Source of the DNA: Synechococcaceae cyanobacterium
Lineage (GTDB): Bacteria > Cyanobacteriota > Cyanobacteriia > PCC-6307 > Cyanobiaceae
DNA: 64,000 nucleotides
Direction: 5' to 3'
NCBI GenBank assembly: GCA_947378425.1
Contig: CANCJV010000009.1
Coordinates: 1-64,000 of the forward strand
In this document: positions 1 through 11,488 of the stretch, piece after piece
Numbering within the stretch: the stretch's first letter is position 1
Layout of the letters: each line of letters opens with the position of its first letter
The notes under the pieces: model-generated
What the model was told of the DNA's origin: nothing
The model's input: the letters and a program-made list of their open reading frames with translations, nothing else
Databases searched by the model: none
Made by a program: the position numbers and the translations under genes

Positions 1-1549
<1,549 letters not shown>

Positions 1550-1583
1550 AGCCAGTCTTCGCTCCAGACTGCATTCACCACCT

Positions 1584-1610
1584 GCCCCCGCTGTTGCGGG
1601 GGCTTTTTTT
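1584..1610 (+). terminator. Rho-independent terminator of psbDC
   Basis: A 7-bp stem GCCCCCG / CGGGGGC with a short loop (CTGTTG) is followed directly by seven T residues. It lies just after the psbC stop and before the convergent maf gene, so it most likely ends the psbDC transcript. Confidence 0.9.
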
Positions 1611-1643
1611 GTGCCGATGGGCTCTCCGCCCATACGCTCAGTT

Positions 1644-2258
1644 TCAGGTGCCGTCGGCTCCCAGGGTTCCGGGCAATGCCGCCAGCCAGCGTCGTAGCAG
1701 GGGCAGGCTGAGGCCGATCACATTGCTGTAGCAGCCTTCGATCCGTTCCACCAGCAGGCCGCCCCGCCCCTCGAGAGCAAAGCCCCCAGCGCAGGCCAAC
1801 GGTTCACCGCTGGCGACATAGGCCGCAATTGTGGCGCTGTCAACGGCGGCGAACTGCACGCGGGTGGTGACGGTTTCCAGCCGCTGCACACCATCCGCGG
1901 CGACCAGGCAGTGACCGGTGTGGAGTTCCGCCCAGCGACCGGCCATGCACCGCCAGCGTTCCCTGGCTTCGTCGGCATCGGCCGGCTTGCCAAACACCTG
2001 CCCTTCCAACACCAGCAGCGAGTCGCAGCCCAGCACCGCCTCACAGCCGTGATCCCCGCGCCAGACGGCAGTTCCCTCGGGATCGCCGCCATGTGCCAGA
2101 GCTTCCGCCTTGGCCTGGGCCAGCCGGACAACCAGTCGACTGGGCTCTGGATCGTGGATGGCGTCCTCGTCCACACCGCTCACCATGACGCGATGGGGGA
2201 TGGCCGCTTGCTCGAGCAGGCGACGACGGGCCGGCGAAGCCGAAGCCAGCAGCAACAT
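1644..2258 (-). CDS. maf: Maf-family nucleoside triphosphate pyrophosphatase
   Basis: Maf proteins hydrolyse non-canonical or selected NTPs/dNTPs to the monophosphate and pyrophosphate in the cytoplasm. The chosen start gives [18 protein letters not shown], the invariant Maf N-terminus (SxSPRR-type substrate loop). A further ATG 51 bases upstream at 2309 adds a non-homologous leader. The motif [11 protein letters not shown] carries the conserved catalytic Asp, and the segment [26 protein letters not shown] (described, not a contiguous motif claim) matches the family's C-terminal nucleotide-binding region. Product about 204 residues, normal length. It converges on psbC and diverges from the secreted protein at 2330. 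Confidence 0.93.
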   Translation of the reverse strand: MLLLASASPARRRLLEQAAIPHRVMVSGVDEDAIHDPEPSRLVVRLAQAKAEALAHGGDPEGTAVWRGDHGCEAVLGCDSLLVLEGQVFGKPADADEARERWRCMAGRWAELHTGHCLVAADGVQRLETVTTRVQFAAVDSATIAAYVASGEPLACAGGFALEGRGGLLVERIEGCYSNVIGLSLPLLRRWLAALPGTLGADGT

Positions 2259-2329
2259 GGGACGACAGAGGCTGCCGCCACGATCCCATGGCTTGGCTAC
2301 CTTCATCACCAGTCATCTGTTCCAGCGCC

Positions 2330-3151
2330 ATGGGCCCACGCCGCCAGAACCGCCTGCTGCCCCTGTTGCTTGGGGCGGTGGGAGCCGTCTCCCTGCAGAG
2401 CGCCGGCCTGGCCCTGGAACTGCCCCGACCGGGCGTGGTCTGCGACAACAGCCAGCGCATCTGTTACGACAGCCAGGGGCCATCCGTCGATCAGACGCGC
2501 CGCAGCTACGGCGAAAAGGCGGAACGGAACTTGTTGCGTCAGATCTCCGGCAGGCCTCCTGCCCAGGATTTCCAGTTCAGCGGTGGAGAGGTTTGCAGCA
2601 TCAAGCGGCGTACCTGCTGGGATGACGGCTGGCAGCAGCGCAATATCAGCAATCGTCTGACCAGGCAGCTGTTCGGCAACAGCGGTGGCGGTGGCAATGT
2701 CCCCGGTGAGAGCACCTGCCAGCTGCTGCAGCGGGGTCGCAACCTGTTCAGTGGTGGTTGCCGCCTGAGTCGCCGCCAGGATTACGGCGGCAGCGCCTAT
2801 GTGGTCGAAACCCAGGATGGCCGCCGCTACAGCTTCTACAACCAGGGCAATGGCCGCCTGGTGCTGCGCGATGCCACGGGCACCTGGCCTGTGGTGTACG
2901 GCAACCGGGGCAACGGCATGATGTTCCGCTGGTCCGATCTGCAGCTCGATGCCAGCGGTGGCTATCGCAGCGGTTTCAACAGCGGCAGTGGCTTCAGCGG
3001 TGGCAGTGGCAACCCAGGCGGCTGGGGGAACACCGGTGGTTGGGGCACCCCCAATGGTTCGAATCCCGGCTACGGCTATGGCCGCAGTGGGGCTGAGGCG
3101 GCTCCGCCCATCAACACGCTTGAGGGGCTGCTCAACAGCCTGTTCCACTGA
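2330..3151 (+). CDS. Secreted YcgJ-like cysteine-containing protein
   Basis: The product starts MGPRRQNRLLPLLLGAVG, a typical signal peptide ending near LALEL, so it should be exported. An upstream ATG at 2288 adds 14 residues before the signal and is less likely. Residues about 30-115 contain PGVVCDN...ICYDSQG, then a GEVC...RTCWDDG element. This resembles the E. coli YcgJ / Fels-1 prophage protein-like family (PF05666). That assignment is from memory and is moderate. A second cysteine-containing part (STCQLL, GGCRLS) and a glycine/serine/asparagine-rich tail from about residue 205 follow. Function is unknown. It is divergent from maf and lies upstream of the cobQ pair. Confidence 0.8.
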   Translation: MGPRRQNRLLPLLLGAVGAVSLQSAGLALELPRPGVVCDNSQRICYDSQGPSVDQTRRSYGEKAERNLLRQISGRPPAQDFQFSGGEVCSIKRRTCWDDGWQQRNISNRLTRQLFGNSGGGGNVPGESTCQLLQRGRNLFSGGCRLSRRQDYGGSAYVVETQDGRRYSFYNQGNGRLVLRDATGTWPVVYGNRGNGMMFRWSDLQLDASGGYRSGFNSGSGFSGGSGNPGGWGNTGGWGTPNGSNPGYGYGRSGAEAAPPINTLEGLLNSLFH

Positions 3152-3162
3152 TCGCCTTTCCT

Positions 3163-3564
3163 GTGGCTGCGACTGATCCGAGTGGGTCCAAGGCCTCCCT
3201 CGATGCCCACGATCGCTGGGCCAGGGAGCGGGCGGCCCGCTCGCTCAGGTGTCTGCCGTTCCGCCGTGCCTTCTACGAGGAGCTCAGCCAGGGGGCGATC
3301 AGCAGTGGCGAGCTGGTTGCACGAGCTGATTGGCCAGCGTTGTTGTTTGCCTCTGTCGGCGTCGAGAGGGCGGAGGCCCACTTCATCTGGCTGATCCGGC
3401 TCGGAGTGCTGCGGCGGGAGGTGGATGGTCAGGGTCTCACCGAACGGGTTCGGCTCACTCCTTTGGGCAGGTCTGTCATCAGCCGCTGGCCTGGCGAGAT
3501 CCCCCGCTCTGGTCCGCGGCAGCTGATCCGGGAGGCTGTCCTGCGTCACTGGCCGCGACTGTGA
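3163..3564 (+). CDS. Conserved cyanobacterial protein, Npun_F0494-like
   Basis: A 133-residue soluble protein beginning at GTG 3163. The core [15 protein letters not shown] and the C-terminal [19 protein letters not shown] with LTPLGR resemble a small winged-helix-like cyanobacterial family I know as Npun_F0494. The family name is from memory and the function is not established. It starts only 11 bases after the secreted protein, and its stop overlaps the cobQ start (GTGA at 3561-3564). The two are therefore probably co-translated. Confidence 0.8.
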   Translation: MAATDPSGSKASLDAHDRWARERAARSLRCLPFRRAFYEELSQGAISSGELVARADWPALLFASVGVERAEAHFIWLIRLGVLRREVDGQGLTERVRLTPLGRSVISRWPGEIPRSGPRQLIREAVLRHWPRL

Positions 3565-5159
3565 GCCGGCCTCTTCCCGGCGCCCCGGCGCCGCTGATGG
3601 TGCTCGGCACCAGCAGCGGCGCCGGCAAATCTCTGATGACAGCAGCTCTCTGCCGGGTTCTGAAGCGCCGCGGCGAGACGCCGCTGCCCTTCAAAGGGCA
3701 GAACATGAGCCTCAATGCCTGGGTGGACCAGGCAGGCGGTGAGATGGCCTACTCCCAGGCCCTGCAGGCCTGGGCGGCGGGACTGGAGCCCCAGGTGGCG
3801 ATGAATCCGGTGTTGCTCAAGCCCCGCGGCGACAGCACCAGTGAGGTGATTCATCTGGGTCGCTCGGTGGGCACGGCCCGAGCCGAGCACTACTACCGCG
3901 ACTGGTTCAAGCCAGGCTGGCAGGCGATCCGCTGCGGATTGGCTGAATTGCAGCATGGCTACCCAGCTGGGAGGCTGGTCCTGGAGGGAGCGGGCAGTCC
4001 AGTGGAGGTGAACCTGCAGCCCAGGGATCTCACCAATCTGCGCCTGGCCCAGTACCTGCGTGCCCGCTGCCTGCTGGTGGCCGACATCGAGCGCGGCGGG
4101 GTCTTCGCCCAGCTGGTCGGAACCCTGGCCCTGCTGCGCCCGGTGGAGCGTCCCCTCATCCGGGGCATCCTGATCAACCGCTTCCGCGGTCGCCGCGAGT
4201 TGTTCGATGAGGGGCGCCGCTGGCTGGAGCGTCATACCGGGGTGCCGGTGCTGGGGGTGATGCCCTGGCTGGAGGAATTGTTTCCGCCGGAGGATTCGCT
4301 TGATCTGCTCGAGCGTCGCGGCCGCAAGCAGGGGGCGGAGCTGACGATCGCGGTGCTGCGCCTGCCTTCGATGAGCAATTTCTCCGATCTCGATCCGCTT
4401 GAAGCCGAGCCGACGGTGCAGTTGCGCTGGCTCCGGCCGGGCGAGGCCCTCGGCCGGCCTGATGCCGTGATCCTGCCCGGCAGCAAGCAGACCCGACGCG
4501 ATCTGGCAGCCCTGCAGGCCGAAGGCCTCGATCAAGATCTGCGGAATTACGTGGCGGCGGGGGGCCATGTGTTCGGCCTCTGCGGCGGTTTGCAGATGCT
4601 GGGCGAGTGGCTCCGGGATCCCGAGGGGCTGGAAGGAGGCCTGCTGGACGATGACGAGGCCTCGGGGACACCAGACCCCATGCCAGCCCCGTGCCATCCC
4701 CTGGATCAGCAAAGCCGAGGACTGGGTCTGTTACCCCTGGGAACTTGCTACACCGGCGGCAAGACCCTGCGCCAATGCCGCGCTCAGGCCCTGTGGCCTG
4801 ATGGAGCAGCCCTGGAACTGGAGGGCTTTGAACTGCATCAAGGGGACAGCCACGTTGTCGGCGAAGCTGCCAGCAGCGCTTTGAGCCAGGGTCAGCTCAG
4901 CCCTCTGAGCAGCCAGGAGGGGCTGGGCTGGTGGACCCGTTCCGGCGAGCAGGGCGGTCTGGTGGCCGGCACCTATCTGCACGGGGTGTTCGAAAACGGG
5001 CCCTGGCGCCGCCGCTGGCTCAATCAGCTGCGCCATCGCCGCAACCTGCCGCTGCTGAGTGAGGATCAGCCGCACCATGCCCGCCAGCGGGATGCCCTGC
5101 TGGATCGGCTGGCGGATGCGTTGGAGCAGCATGTGGACCTGGGGCCGCTGTTCGTCTGA
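3561..5159 (+). CDS. cobQ: Cobyric acid synthase
   Basis: CobQ amidates the a,c-diamide corrinoid at four side chains using glutamine and ATP, in the pathway to (pseudo)cobalamin. The GTG start at 3561 gives 532 residues. The frame is open upstream to 3330 but that part is a shadow of the previous gene. Near the N-terminus is the P-loop-like GTSSGAGKS, followed by [12 protein letters not shown], diagnostic of CobQ. The C-terminal glutamine amidotransferase domain shows the nucleophile region [12 protein letters not shown] (Cys about residue 339) and the histidine region YLHGVFENG. Length and domain order are normal. Confidence 0.96.
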   Translation: MSRPLPGAPAPLMVLGTSSGAGKSLMTAALCRVLKRRGETPLPFKGQNMSLNAWVDQAGGEMAYSQALQAWAAGLEPQVAMNPVLLKPRGDSTSEVIHLGRSVGTARAEHYYRDWFKPGWQAIRCGLAELQHGYPAGRLVLEGAGSPVEVNLQPRDLTNLRLAQYLRARCLLVADIERGGVFAQLVGTLALLRPVERPLIRGILINRFRGRRELFDEGRRWLERHTGVPVLGVMPWLEELFPPEDSLDLLERRGRKQGAELTIAVLRLPSMSNFSDLDPLEAEPTVQLRWLRPGEALGRPDAVILPGSKQTRRDLAALQAEGLDQDLRNYVAAGGHVFGLCGGLQMLGEWLRDPEGLEGGLLDDDEASGTPDPMPAPCHPLDQQSRGLGLLPLGTCYTGGKTLRQCRAQALWPDGAALELEGFELHQGDSHVVGEAASSALSQGQLSPLSSQEGLGWWTRSGEQGGLVAGTYLHGVFENGPWRRRWLNQLRHRRNLPLLSEDQPHHARQRDALLDRLADALEQHVDLGPLFV

Positions 5160-5234
5160 TGCATCGAGGCCCGCCAGCCCTGCCTCGGTTACGACCCCAA
5201 CTCACCGCCATTCCTTCGCCAGCGAAGTTCCTGC

Positions 5235-5480
5235 ATGTCCAAGACCCCGGTTGTCATCCGTTGGCCGGATGGGCACACCAGCGAGACTTCTCCTGGTCGC
5301 GACTGGCTGACTGCCGCCCGTGAGGCTGGTGTCGTGATTCCCACAGGCTGCCTCGGCGGCAGCTGCGGCGCCTGCGAAATCGAGGTGAATGGTCAGGTGG
5401 TGCGGGCCTGCATCGCCACAGTGCCTGGCTGCAGGGGCGGCCAACTGCAGGTTGAGTTGCTGGGTGACCCTTTCTGGTGA
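5235..5480 (+). CDS. 2Fe-2S ferredoxin-like protein
   Basis: An 81-residue ferredoxin-fold protein. The cluster ligands are visible as GCLGGSCGACEIEVNG plus VVRACIATV, i.e. CxxxxCxxC followed by a distant Cys, the plant-type [2Fe-2S] pattern. It is shorter than photosynthetic PetF and has a divergent ligand loop, so it is probably a specialised electron carrier and not the main photosystem I acceptor. It lies 75 bases after cobQ in the same direction, and a link to corrinoid metabolism is possible but unproven. Confidence 0.88.
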   Translation: MSKTPVVIRWPDGHTSETSPGRDWLTAAREAGVVIPTGCLGGSCGACEIEVNGQVVRACIATVPGCRGGQLQVELLGDPFW

Positions 5481-5641
5481 GCTGGCTCTCCTGAACGACC
5501 CATTCACCCTTGGGGCAATGTGTCGATCAGAGTGAGACCTGTCTCTATGCAGTGCGGTGTTGATGTGCGACCTGCATGAATAATTAATGTTTGCTTTGTC
5601 TTTTCGCTTTGCGTCGCTTGCTTCTGCGTTCTTTGTGGTGA

Positions 5642-6961
5642 TCAGGAGTAGGTTTCCCCAATCAATCCTCCCCCCAGCAACACCTCGCCCGCATAAAAAA
5701 CGGCCGCCTGGCCTGGGGTGATCGAGAACTGGGGCTCCGCGAATTCCAGGCGGCAGCGATGTGGGCGCCCGGCGCTTTGATCGGTGGCGTTGGGGGACAG
5801 GGGCGTCAGCAGCGCCGGTTCGGGTTCGCTGCGGTAGCGCACCTGGGCCATCACGGCGATCGGCGCTTGTGGCGCTGCCATCGATAGCCAGTTCACGGCC
5901 CCGACCTCGCAGCGCTGCCGGGCCGCCTGGGCCCGCGGCGCCACCACCACCCGATTGAGGGCACCATCCAGGCGCACCACGTGCAGCGGCTCACTCCAGG
6001 CCACACCCAGACCCTTGCGCTGGCCGATCGTGAAGTGTTCGAGACCATCGTGGTGCCCTAGCAGCGTGCCGTCGCTGAGCACGATCTCCCCTGGCCTTGG
6101 TGGCAGATAGGCATCCAGAAAGGCTTTCATCGAGCCGTGGTGATCGGCCAGGCAGAGATCCTGGCTTTCCGGCTTCGCGGCGGTGCGCAGCCCCAGGCGC
6201 GCAGCCTCGGCACGGGTGTCGGACTTGGTGAGTTCCCCTAACGGAAACACCAGCCGCCCCAGGATCTCCTGGGGCAGGTCGTAGAGGAAATAGCTCTGAT
6301 CCTTGTGGGCATCAAGCCCCCGCAGCAGCTGGTGGCGGCCGATGGCGTCGCCGGGTACCGGCAGGGAAGCACCGGCTGCAGCGTGGCGCACCCGGGCGTA
6401 GTGGCCCGTGGCGATGCGGCCGATGCCGCGCTCCGCCTCGGCCCAGGCGAGCATCGGGCCGAATTTCACCTCCCGGTTGCAGCGGGAACAGGGCAGGGGT
6501 GTGATCCCGGCGCCGTAGCCCTCCACCAGGAAATTGACGATCTCGGCCTGGAAGCGCTCGCGGCTGTCCACCACGTGATGGGGCACTCCCAGTTGCTCGC
6601 AGATGCCGGCCGCGTCCACCAGCCCCTCGGCGCAGCAGGCCCCCTTGCCGCTCATCAGCCACAGGGTGAGGCCCTCCACCTGCCAGCCAGCGGCCACCAG
6701 CAGTGCAGCCGTCAGGGAGCTGTCGACCCCGCCGGAGAGGCCGACCGCCACCTGATGGTCTCCGGGCCAGTCCCGCAGGCGCTCCAGGGCGGCAGCTCCG
6801 GCGGGGGTGGCCCTGCCCGCCGAAATCAGAGGAGCGTTCAGAGCCGTCGCTGACGCAGCCTCGCTGCCTGGGCGCTCCCGCTGCTGATCCCGGCGTTGAT
6901 GGAGAGGGTGATCCATCTCGTGGTGCTGTTGGGATGGAGGGACCGGCACGCTCACGGACAT
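5642..6961 (-). CDS. mnmA: tRNA-specific 2-thiouridylase MnmA
   Basis: MnmA thiolates uridine-34 in the anticodon of Lys, Glu and Gln tRNAs, using ATP and persulfide sulfur. The PP-loop motif [15 protein letters not shown] marks the ATP pyrophosphatase domain. The two catalytic cysteines sit in [12 protein letters not shown] and SQDLCL, and [10 protein letters not shown] is another family block. The first about 65 residues are low-complexity and not conserved. ATG at 6961 is the longest start, ATG at 6916 (MDHPL) is an alternative, and the true start may be later still. It is divergent from the nnr gene at 6999 and convergent with the ferredoxin-like gene. Confidence 0.95.
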   Translation of the reverse strand: MSVSVPVPPSQQHHEMDHPLHQRRDQQRERPGSEAASATALNAPLISAGRATPAGAAALERLRDWPGDHQVAVGLSGGVDSSLTAALLVAAGWQVEGLTLWLMSGKGACCAEGLVDAAGICEQLGVPHHVVDSRERFQAEIVNFLVEGYGAGITPLPCSRCNREVKFGPMLAWAEAERGIGRIATGHYARVRHAAAGASLPVPGDAIGRHQLLRGLDAHKDQSYFLYDLPQEILGRLVFPLGELTKSDTRAEAARLGLRTAAKPESQDLCLADHHGSMKAFLDAYLPPRPGEIVLSDGTLLGHHDGLEHFTIGQRKGLGVAWSEPLHVVRLDGALNRVVVAPRAQAARQRCEVGAVNWLSMAAPQAPIAVMAQVRYRSEPEPALLTPLSPNATDQSAGRPHRCRLEFAEPQFSITPGQAAVFYAGEVLLGGGLIGETYS

Positions 6962-6998
6962 CCCTGGATGTCCTGTTCAGATCTCTCCATCATGGAAG

Positions 6999-8966
6999 TT
7001 GCCCTGCCGCTCCGTCGTGTCCCCCTTCCCCATCTGGCCCGCCGCCGATGCCGACCACCTGCTGGTGACGGCGGCCCAGATGGCGGCCCTGGAAGAGCGG
7101 TTGTTCGCCAGTGGCTTGCCGGTGGCGGCGCTGATGGAGAAAGCGGCGCTGGCGATGAGTCGTCGCTTGCTGGTGGGGGAGGAGGGCGCTGCTGCGGCGC
7201 TTGCTCCCGGCCAGGGCGTTCTGGTGCTGGTGGGCCCCGGCCATAACGGTGGAGACGGCCTGGTGATCGCCCGGGAGCTGCATCTGGCCGGTGTCGGGGT
7301 GCGGATCTGGTGCCCGTTTGAGCGCCTCAAGCCCCTGACCGAAGATCACCTACGCCATGCGCTCTGGCTGGGGATTCCCCAGCTGGAGTCCACGCCTGAG
7401 CCTGGCGATCCGGATCTCTGGATCGATGCTCTGTTTGGCATTGGCCAGAGCCGCTCCCCCGGAGAGCGGCTCGAAACCCTGTTGGAAGAACGGCAGTCCT
7501 GCCGGCCCCAGGCGCTGTTCGCGGTCGATGGCCCCACTGGCCTCTGCGCCGATACCGGTCGCCTGCTGGGTCGGGGTGGTGCCACTGCCCAGCGCACCTG
7601 GAGCATCGGCCTGATCAAGCGGGGTTTCATCCAGGACAAGGCCTTGGCGCGAGTGGGACAACTGGAGCGCATCGATCTGGGCCTGCCCCTGTCTCTGCTG
7701 GCCAGCTTGCCTGGCTCGACCCCGTTGGCGCTCACCGGCCGCGATGGGCCAAGTGCCCCCTGGCCGCGACCCGACCCCGCCGCTGCCAAATACGCCCGCG
7801 GTCGCCTGCTGGTGGTGGCCGGCAGCCGTCGCTTCCGTGGCGCCGCCCACCTGGCCCTGGCCGGGGCCAGTGCTTCAGGGTGCGGCAGCCTGCGGGCCGC
7901 CCTGCCCCGGGAGCTGGTGGCCAATCTCTGGACGGTGCATCCCGAGGTGGTGCTCACAGCCGAGCTGGGGGCCAACGCGGCGGGTGGCCTGGACCTGACT
8001 CCGCTGGCGGACCTGGATCTTGATCGGCTGGATGTGATCCTGCTGGGTCCTGGGCTGGGTGGCCTGGGAGACGCGGAGCCCGCTGCCGGCCTTCAGGCCT
8101 CCACGCCATCGGCGGCCGGCCCTGGTCTCGACTCAGGTCGCGCCAGCGCCGCTCAGCCTGGATCCGAGAGATTTCCTGAACCCGAGGCAGCTCTCGGTCT
8201 CGAGGTACGCCCTGATCCCCAGGAATACTCAGGTTTCGAGTCCACAGCCTCTCCCCGGCCAATCCCTGCTCCCGAGTTGGAACTCTGGAGCCGGCTGCAG
8301 GCGTTTCCCGGCCTGTTGGTGCTGGATGCCGACGGCCTCAACCGCCTGGTCCGCTGCAGCAGCTGGCTAGCTGCCAAGAGCGGCGCTGAAGTCCACCACT
8401 GGAGCCATGACGACAGCCGGGTCAACGACGGCTTTGGCTCGCAGGGCCTCGGCAGCGACCCTGGCTCTGGTTGTGCGACCGCTCATGGGAGCGAACCCCC
8501 AGAAGACGACGTGTGCGTCTGGCTGCGCTTGCGCCGGGGTGTCACCTGGATTACACCCCATGCGGCGGAGTTCGCGCGGCTGTTTCCTGCTCTCCAGGCC
8601 CTGGAGACCCTTGAGGCGGCCTCCGAGGCCGCCCGACGCAGTGGCGCCACCGTGCTGTTGAAGGGGGCCCGCACGGTGGTGGCAGCGGCGGATGGGCGCT
8701 GCTGGCAACTGCTGCAGGCGGCGCCGCAGGCGGCCAGAGGCGGCCTCGGCGATGTGCTGGCTGGCTATGCGGCGGGGCGGGCTGCCCTCGCCTTGGCCGG
8801 GGGCAGCGAGCAGCGGGGGTGGCGTGATGCCCGTCTGCGCCCTGATGCATCCCTGTTGGCTGCGGTGGCCCTGCTCCACGCCCAGGCCGGGATGCTTTGT
8901 CTTGCACGCTGCGGGCCTGGGGGCGTCAGCCCCCAGGCAGTGGCGGCGGAGCTGCAGCGGTTGTGA
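6999..8966 (+). CDS. nnr: Bifunctional NAD(P)H-hydrate epimerase/dehydratase with inserts
   Basis: This enzyme repairs hydrated NAD(P)H. The N-terminal YjeF-type domain epimerises NADHX/NADPHX and the C-terminal ribokinase-like domain dehydrates it using ADP or ATP. The N-terminal domain shows GPGHNGGDGLVIARELHL and ALFGIG; the C-terminal domain shows GPGLGG, LVLDADGLNRL, ITPHAAEF, LKGARTVV and GGLGDVLAGYAAG. At 655 residues it is longer than usual. Two low-complexity in-frame inserts, at roughly residues 358-427 and 459-507, interrupt the dehydratase domain. The start is uncertain between TTG 6999 and GTG 7017; neither has a good ribosome-binding site. Confidence 0.92.
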   Translation: MPCRSVVSPFPIWPAADADHLLVTAAQMAALEERLFASGLPVAALMEKAALAMSRRLLVGEEGAAAALAPGQGVLVLVGPGHNGGDGLVIARELHLAGVGVRIWCPFERLKPLTEDHLRHALWLGIPQLESTPEPGDPDLWIDALFGIGQSRSPGERLETLLEERQSCRPQALFAVDGPTGLCADTGRLLGRGGATAQRTWSIGLIKRGFIQDKALARVGQLERIDLGLPLSLLASLPGSTPLALTGRDGPSAPWPRPDPAAAKYARGRLLVVAGSRRFRGAAHLALAGASASGCGSLRAALPRELVANLWTVHPEVVLTAELGANAAGGLDLTPLADLDLDRLDVILLGPGLGGLGDAEPAAGLQASTPSAAGPGLDSGRASAAQPGSERFPEPEAALGLEVRPDPQEYSGFESTASPRPIPAPELELWSRLQAFPGLLVLDADGLNRLVRCSSWLAAKSGAEVHHWSHDDSRVNDGFGSQGLGSDPGSGCATAHGSEPPEDDVCVWLRLRRGVTWITPHAAEFARLFPALQALETLEAASEAARRSGATVLLKGARTVVAAADGRCWQLLQAAPQAARGGLGDVLAGYAAGRAALALAGGSEQRGWRDARLRPDASLLAAVALLHAQAGMLCLARCGPGGVSPQAVAAELQRL

Positions 8967-9069
8967 TGTAATGACGCCTTGCTGACGGCGTGGACCGATG
9001 GCGAGATCCCTGCCTAGGGGCTCGTAGACGTGACCATTTCGGCACAAAGCGAAGCCGAAGAGCCTTGGG

Positions 9070-9100
9070 CGGCAGTGCTTCTGCCGGCTTTGTGTTGTTT
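9070..9100 (+). terminator. Possible terminator hairpin after nnr
   Basis: CGGCAG (9070-9075) pairs with CTGCCG a few bases downstream, followed by a T-rich but interrupted stretch. It is the only hairpin seen in the 219-base gap between nnr and the sigma-factor gene. The T run is poor, so this is a weak call. The rest of the gap shows nothing else that I can name. Confidence 0.35.
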
Positions 9101-9185
9101 TCCCATTGAAAGCTGAAGGGTTATTGGAACCACCCCCAAGAAACCTGAATGCGTGTGAAGATCGCCTGGCTTCCCGCATGGATTC

Positions 9186-10112
9186 ATGACTGCCACCTCC
9201 GTCAAAGTCAGTGGCGGCTCCAGCTGGAGGGGTGCTGATTCCATTTCCTGGTACCTGGCCTCCATCGGGCGCGAGCCCCTGCTCACCCCAGCCGAAGAGA
9301 TTGAACTCGGCAATCAGGTGCAGGCCATGATGGCGCTGGCGGAGCAGAAAAAAGACGACTATTCCCCTCAGGAGCGCAAGATCATCAAGATTGGTCATCG
9401 CTCGAAGCAGCGGATGATGAAGGCCAATCTCCGCCTGGTTGTCAGTGTGGCGAAGAAATATCAGGGCAAGGGCCTGGAGCTGCTGGATCTGATCCAGGAG
9501 GGCTCCCTCGGCCTCGAGCGTGCCGTGGAGAAATTCGATCCCACCCGGGGCTACAAGTTTTCCACCTATGCCTTCTGGTGGATCCGCCAGAGCATGACCC
9601 GGGGCATTGCCTGTCAGTCCCGCACCATCCGGCTGCCGGTGCACCTGAGCGAAAGGCTCACCACCATTCGCAGGGTGAGCCTTGATCTGGCCCACAAGCT
9701 GGGGGCCATGCCCAGTCGGCAGGAGATCGCCGAGGAGCTCAACATGCCGATCGAAGAGCTTGATTCGCTGTTGAGTCAGTCCCTCACCACCTCAAGCTTG
9801 GATGCCCCCATCAATGCCGATGAGGGGCGCAGTTTCCTTGGCGATCTGATCGCCGACAACTCCACCGAGGAGCCCCTGGACATGGTGGAGCGGGGCATGC
9901 ACCAGGAGCAACTCAGCCGCTGGCTTGATCAGCTGACCGAACAGGAACGGGAAGTGCTGGGCCTGCGCTTCGGTCTTGACGGCCAGGAGCGCCACACCCT
10001 GGCAGAGATCGGTCGCCAGCTGGATGTGTCGCGAGAACGAGTGCGTCAGGTCGAACTCAAGGCCCTGCGCAAGCTGCGTAATCTCACCCGTCGCACCGCC
10101 TCCATGCTCTGA
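9186..10112 (+). CDS. Group 2 RpoD-like sigma factor
   Basis: A 308-residue sigma-70 family protein lacking the long N-terminal region 1.1 of the primary sigma factor. Region 1.2 is [20 protein letters not shown]. Region 2 includes [38 protein letters not shown] and [18 protein letters not shown]. Region 3 begins [14 protein letters not shown]. Region 4 carries the helix-turn-helix [19 protein letters not shown]. Cyanobacteria have several such non-essential group 2 factors for stress or circadian responses, and the sequence alone does not tell which one this is. It stands alone and converges with pdhA. Confidence 0.95.
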   Translation: MTATSVKVSGGSSWRGADSISWYLASIGREPLLTPAEEIELGNQVQAMMALAEQKKDDYSPQERKIIKIGHRSKQRMMKANLRLVVSVAKKYQGKGLELLDLIQEGSLGLERAVEKFDPTRGYKFSTYAFWWIRQSMTRGIACQSRTIRLPVHLSERLTTIRRVSLDLAHKLGAMPSRQEIAEELNMPIEELDSLLSQSLTTSSLDAPINADEGRSFLGDLIADNSTEEPLDMVERGMHQEQLSRWLDQLTEQEREVLGLRFGLDGQERHTLAEIGRQLDVSRERVRQVELKALRKLRNLTRRTASML

Positions 10113-10287
10113 ACGGGGATCATCTGGCTCTGGCCAGAAGAATGGGGGCATTAATTTAGCCCATCAGCCTAAATGTGCCTGGCACCGTTGACAATCAGGT
10201 CATTAGCCAGATGAGGCCCAGACAGAACGAATCGGGACTTGAGGCTGGCGAGGGAGGATTTCAGGTGGGCCTTACCGGCCCCCTGCC

Positions 10288-11394
10288 TCAATCCTCCGCC
10301 CAGATGTACTTGGTCAGCTCGCTGACGTCGGGCTCGGGAGCCTCCAGCGCAAATGCGACGCAGTCGGCCACCACGGCATCGATTTCCTTCTCGATCTGCT
10401 TGAGATCACTCTCACTGGCGAGGCCAGCGGCGAGCAGTCGGGCAGCCAGCTGCTTGATCGGGTCGCGCTTGGCCCAGAACTCCTTCTCCTCGGCGGCCCG
10501 CAGCTCATCGGGATCGGCCAGTGAGTGGCCGCGGAAGCGGTAGGTGAGGCATTCGAGCAGGGTTGGACCCTCGCCGGCGCGGGCGCGCTCGATGGCGCGC
10601 TGGGCCGCGCCGCGCACCGCCAGCACATCCATGCCATCCACCTCCTCACCCGCCATGCCGAAGGCAGCGGCTTTGCGCCAGATCTCCGGATCACTGGTGG
10701 CCCGGTTGTGGTCCATGCCGATCGCCCAGCGGTTGTTCTCCACCACAAACAGGATCGGCAGCTTCCACAGGGCTGCCATGTTCAGGCATTCGTAGAACTG
10801 ACCGACGTTGCAGGTGCCATCGCCGAAGAAGGCTGCCGTCACGGCATCACTGTCGGCCTGGCCGAGGGCATCGCGCTTGTAGCGGCTGGTGAAGGCGGCA
10901 CCGAGGGCCACCGGGATGCCCTCACCGATGAAGGCGTAGCCCCCCAGTAGATGGTGTTCACGCGAGAAGAGGTGCATCGAGCCCCCGCGGCCCTTGCTGC
11001 AGCCTGTGGCCTTGCCGAACAGCTCACTCATCACTTCCCGTGCCGGGACACCGCAGCTGAGGGCATGGACGTGGTCGCGGTAGGTGCTGCAAAACCAATC
11101 GTGCTGCAGCTTCATCGCCTTGATCACCCCCGTGCTGACGGCCTCCTGGCCGTTGTAGAGGTGCACGAAGCCGAACATCTTGCCGCGGTAGTACATCTCG
11201 GCGCATTTGTCCTCGAAGCGCCGGCCGAGGGTCATGTCGCGGTAGAGCATCAGTCCCTCCTCGCCGCTCACCGAGGCGGGTTCGGCTGGATACAAACCTT
11301 GATGACGCAGGGCATGACTGCCGGCTTCGGGGGGCACGGCTGTGTCGACGCTGGCGCTGGCAGCGCCGCGGGCCGCGGTCAGTTCCTGGGTCAT
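10288..11394 (-). CDS. pdhA: Pyruvate dehydrogenase E1 component, alpha subunit
   Basis: The alpha subunit of the thiamine-diphosphate E1 enzyme, which decarboxylates pyruvate for acetyl-CoA formation. The start ATG 11394 ([10 protein letters not shown]) gives 368 residues; an upstream in-frame start at 11463 reads into the divergent promoter region. The ThDP-binding signature runs from [15 protein letters not shown] to [12 protein letters not shown]. Other E1-alpha blocks are [28 protein letters not shown] and the phosphorylation-loop-like region [14 protein letters not shown]. The beta subunit is not adjacent, as is usual in cyanobacteria. The gene is divergent from ftn2. Confidence 0.96.
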   Translation of the reverse strand: MTQELTAARGAASASVDTAVPPEAGSHALRHQGLYPAEPASVSGEEGLMLYRDMTLGRRFEDKCAEMYYRGKMFGFVHLYNGQEAVSTGVIKAMKLQHDWFCSTYRDHVHALSCGVPAREVMSELFGKATGCSKGRGGSMHLFSREHHLLGGYAFIGEGIPVALGAAFTSRYKRDALGQADSDAVTAAFFGDGTCNVGQFYECLNMAALWKLPILFVVENNRWAIGMDHNRATSDPEIWRKAAAFGMAGEEVDGMDVLAVRGAAQRAIERARAGEGPTLLECLTYRFRGHSLADPDELRAAEEKEFWAKRDPIKQLAARLLAAGLASESDLKQIEKEIDAVVADCVAFALEAPEPDVSELTKYIWAED

Positions 11395-11488
11395 GTCAGC
11401 TGACCATGGCGAATCATGGGGGCGACTGTACGGGGTCCGTCCCCTCGGTACAGTCAAAACCACTGCTGCTTACTACAGTCACGCGCCA

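Noticed and set aside
3546..4712. Minus-strand open frame of 388 codons opposite cobQ
   Set aside because: Shadow frame; cobQ motifs are unambiguous on the other strand.
5587..5720. Short plus-strand frame MFALSFRFASLASAFF in the gap before mnmA
   Set aside because: It runs into the mnmA 3' end in antisense, has no ribosome-binding site, and its hydrophobic look comes from a T-rich stretch.
10113..10287. Search for a terminator between the sigma-factor gene and pdhA
   Set aside because: Only a short GGGCC/GGCCC pair without a T run was seen.
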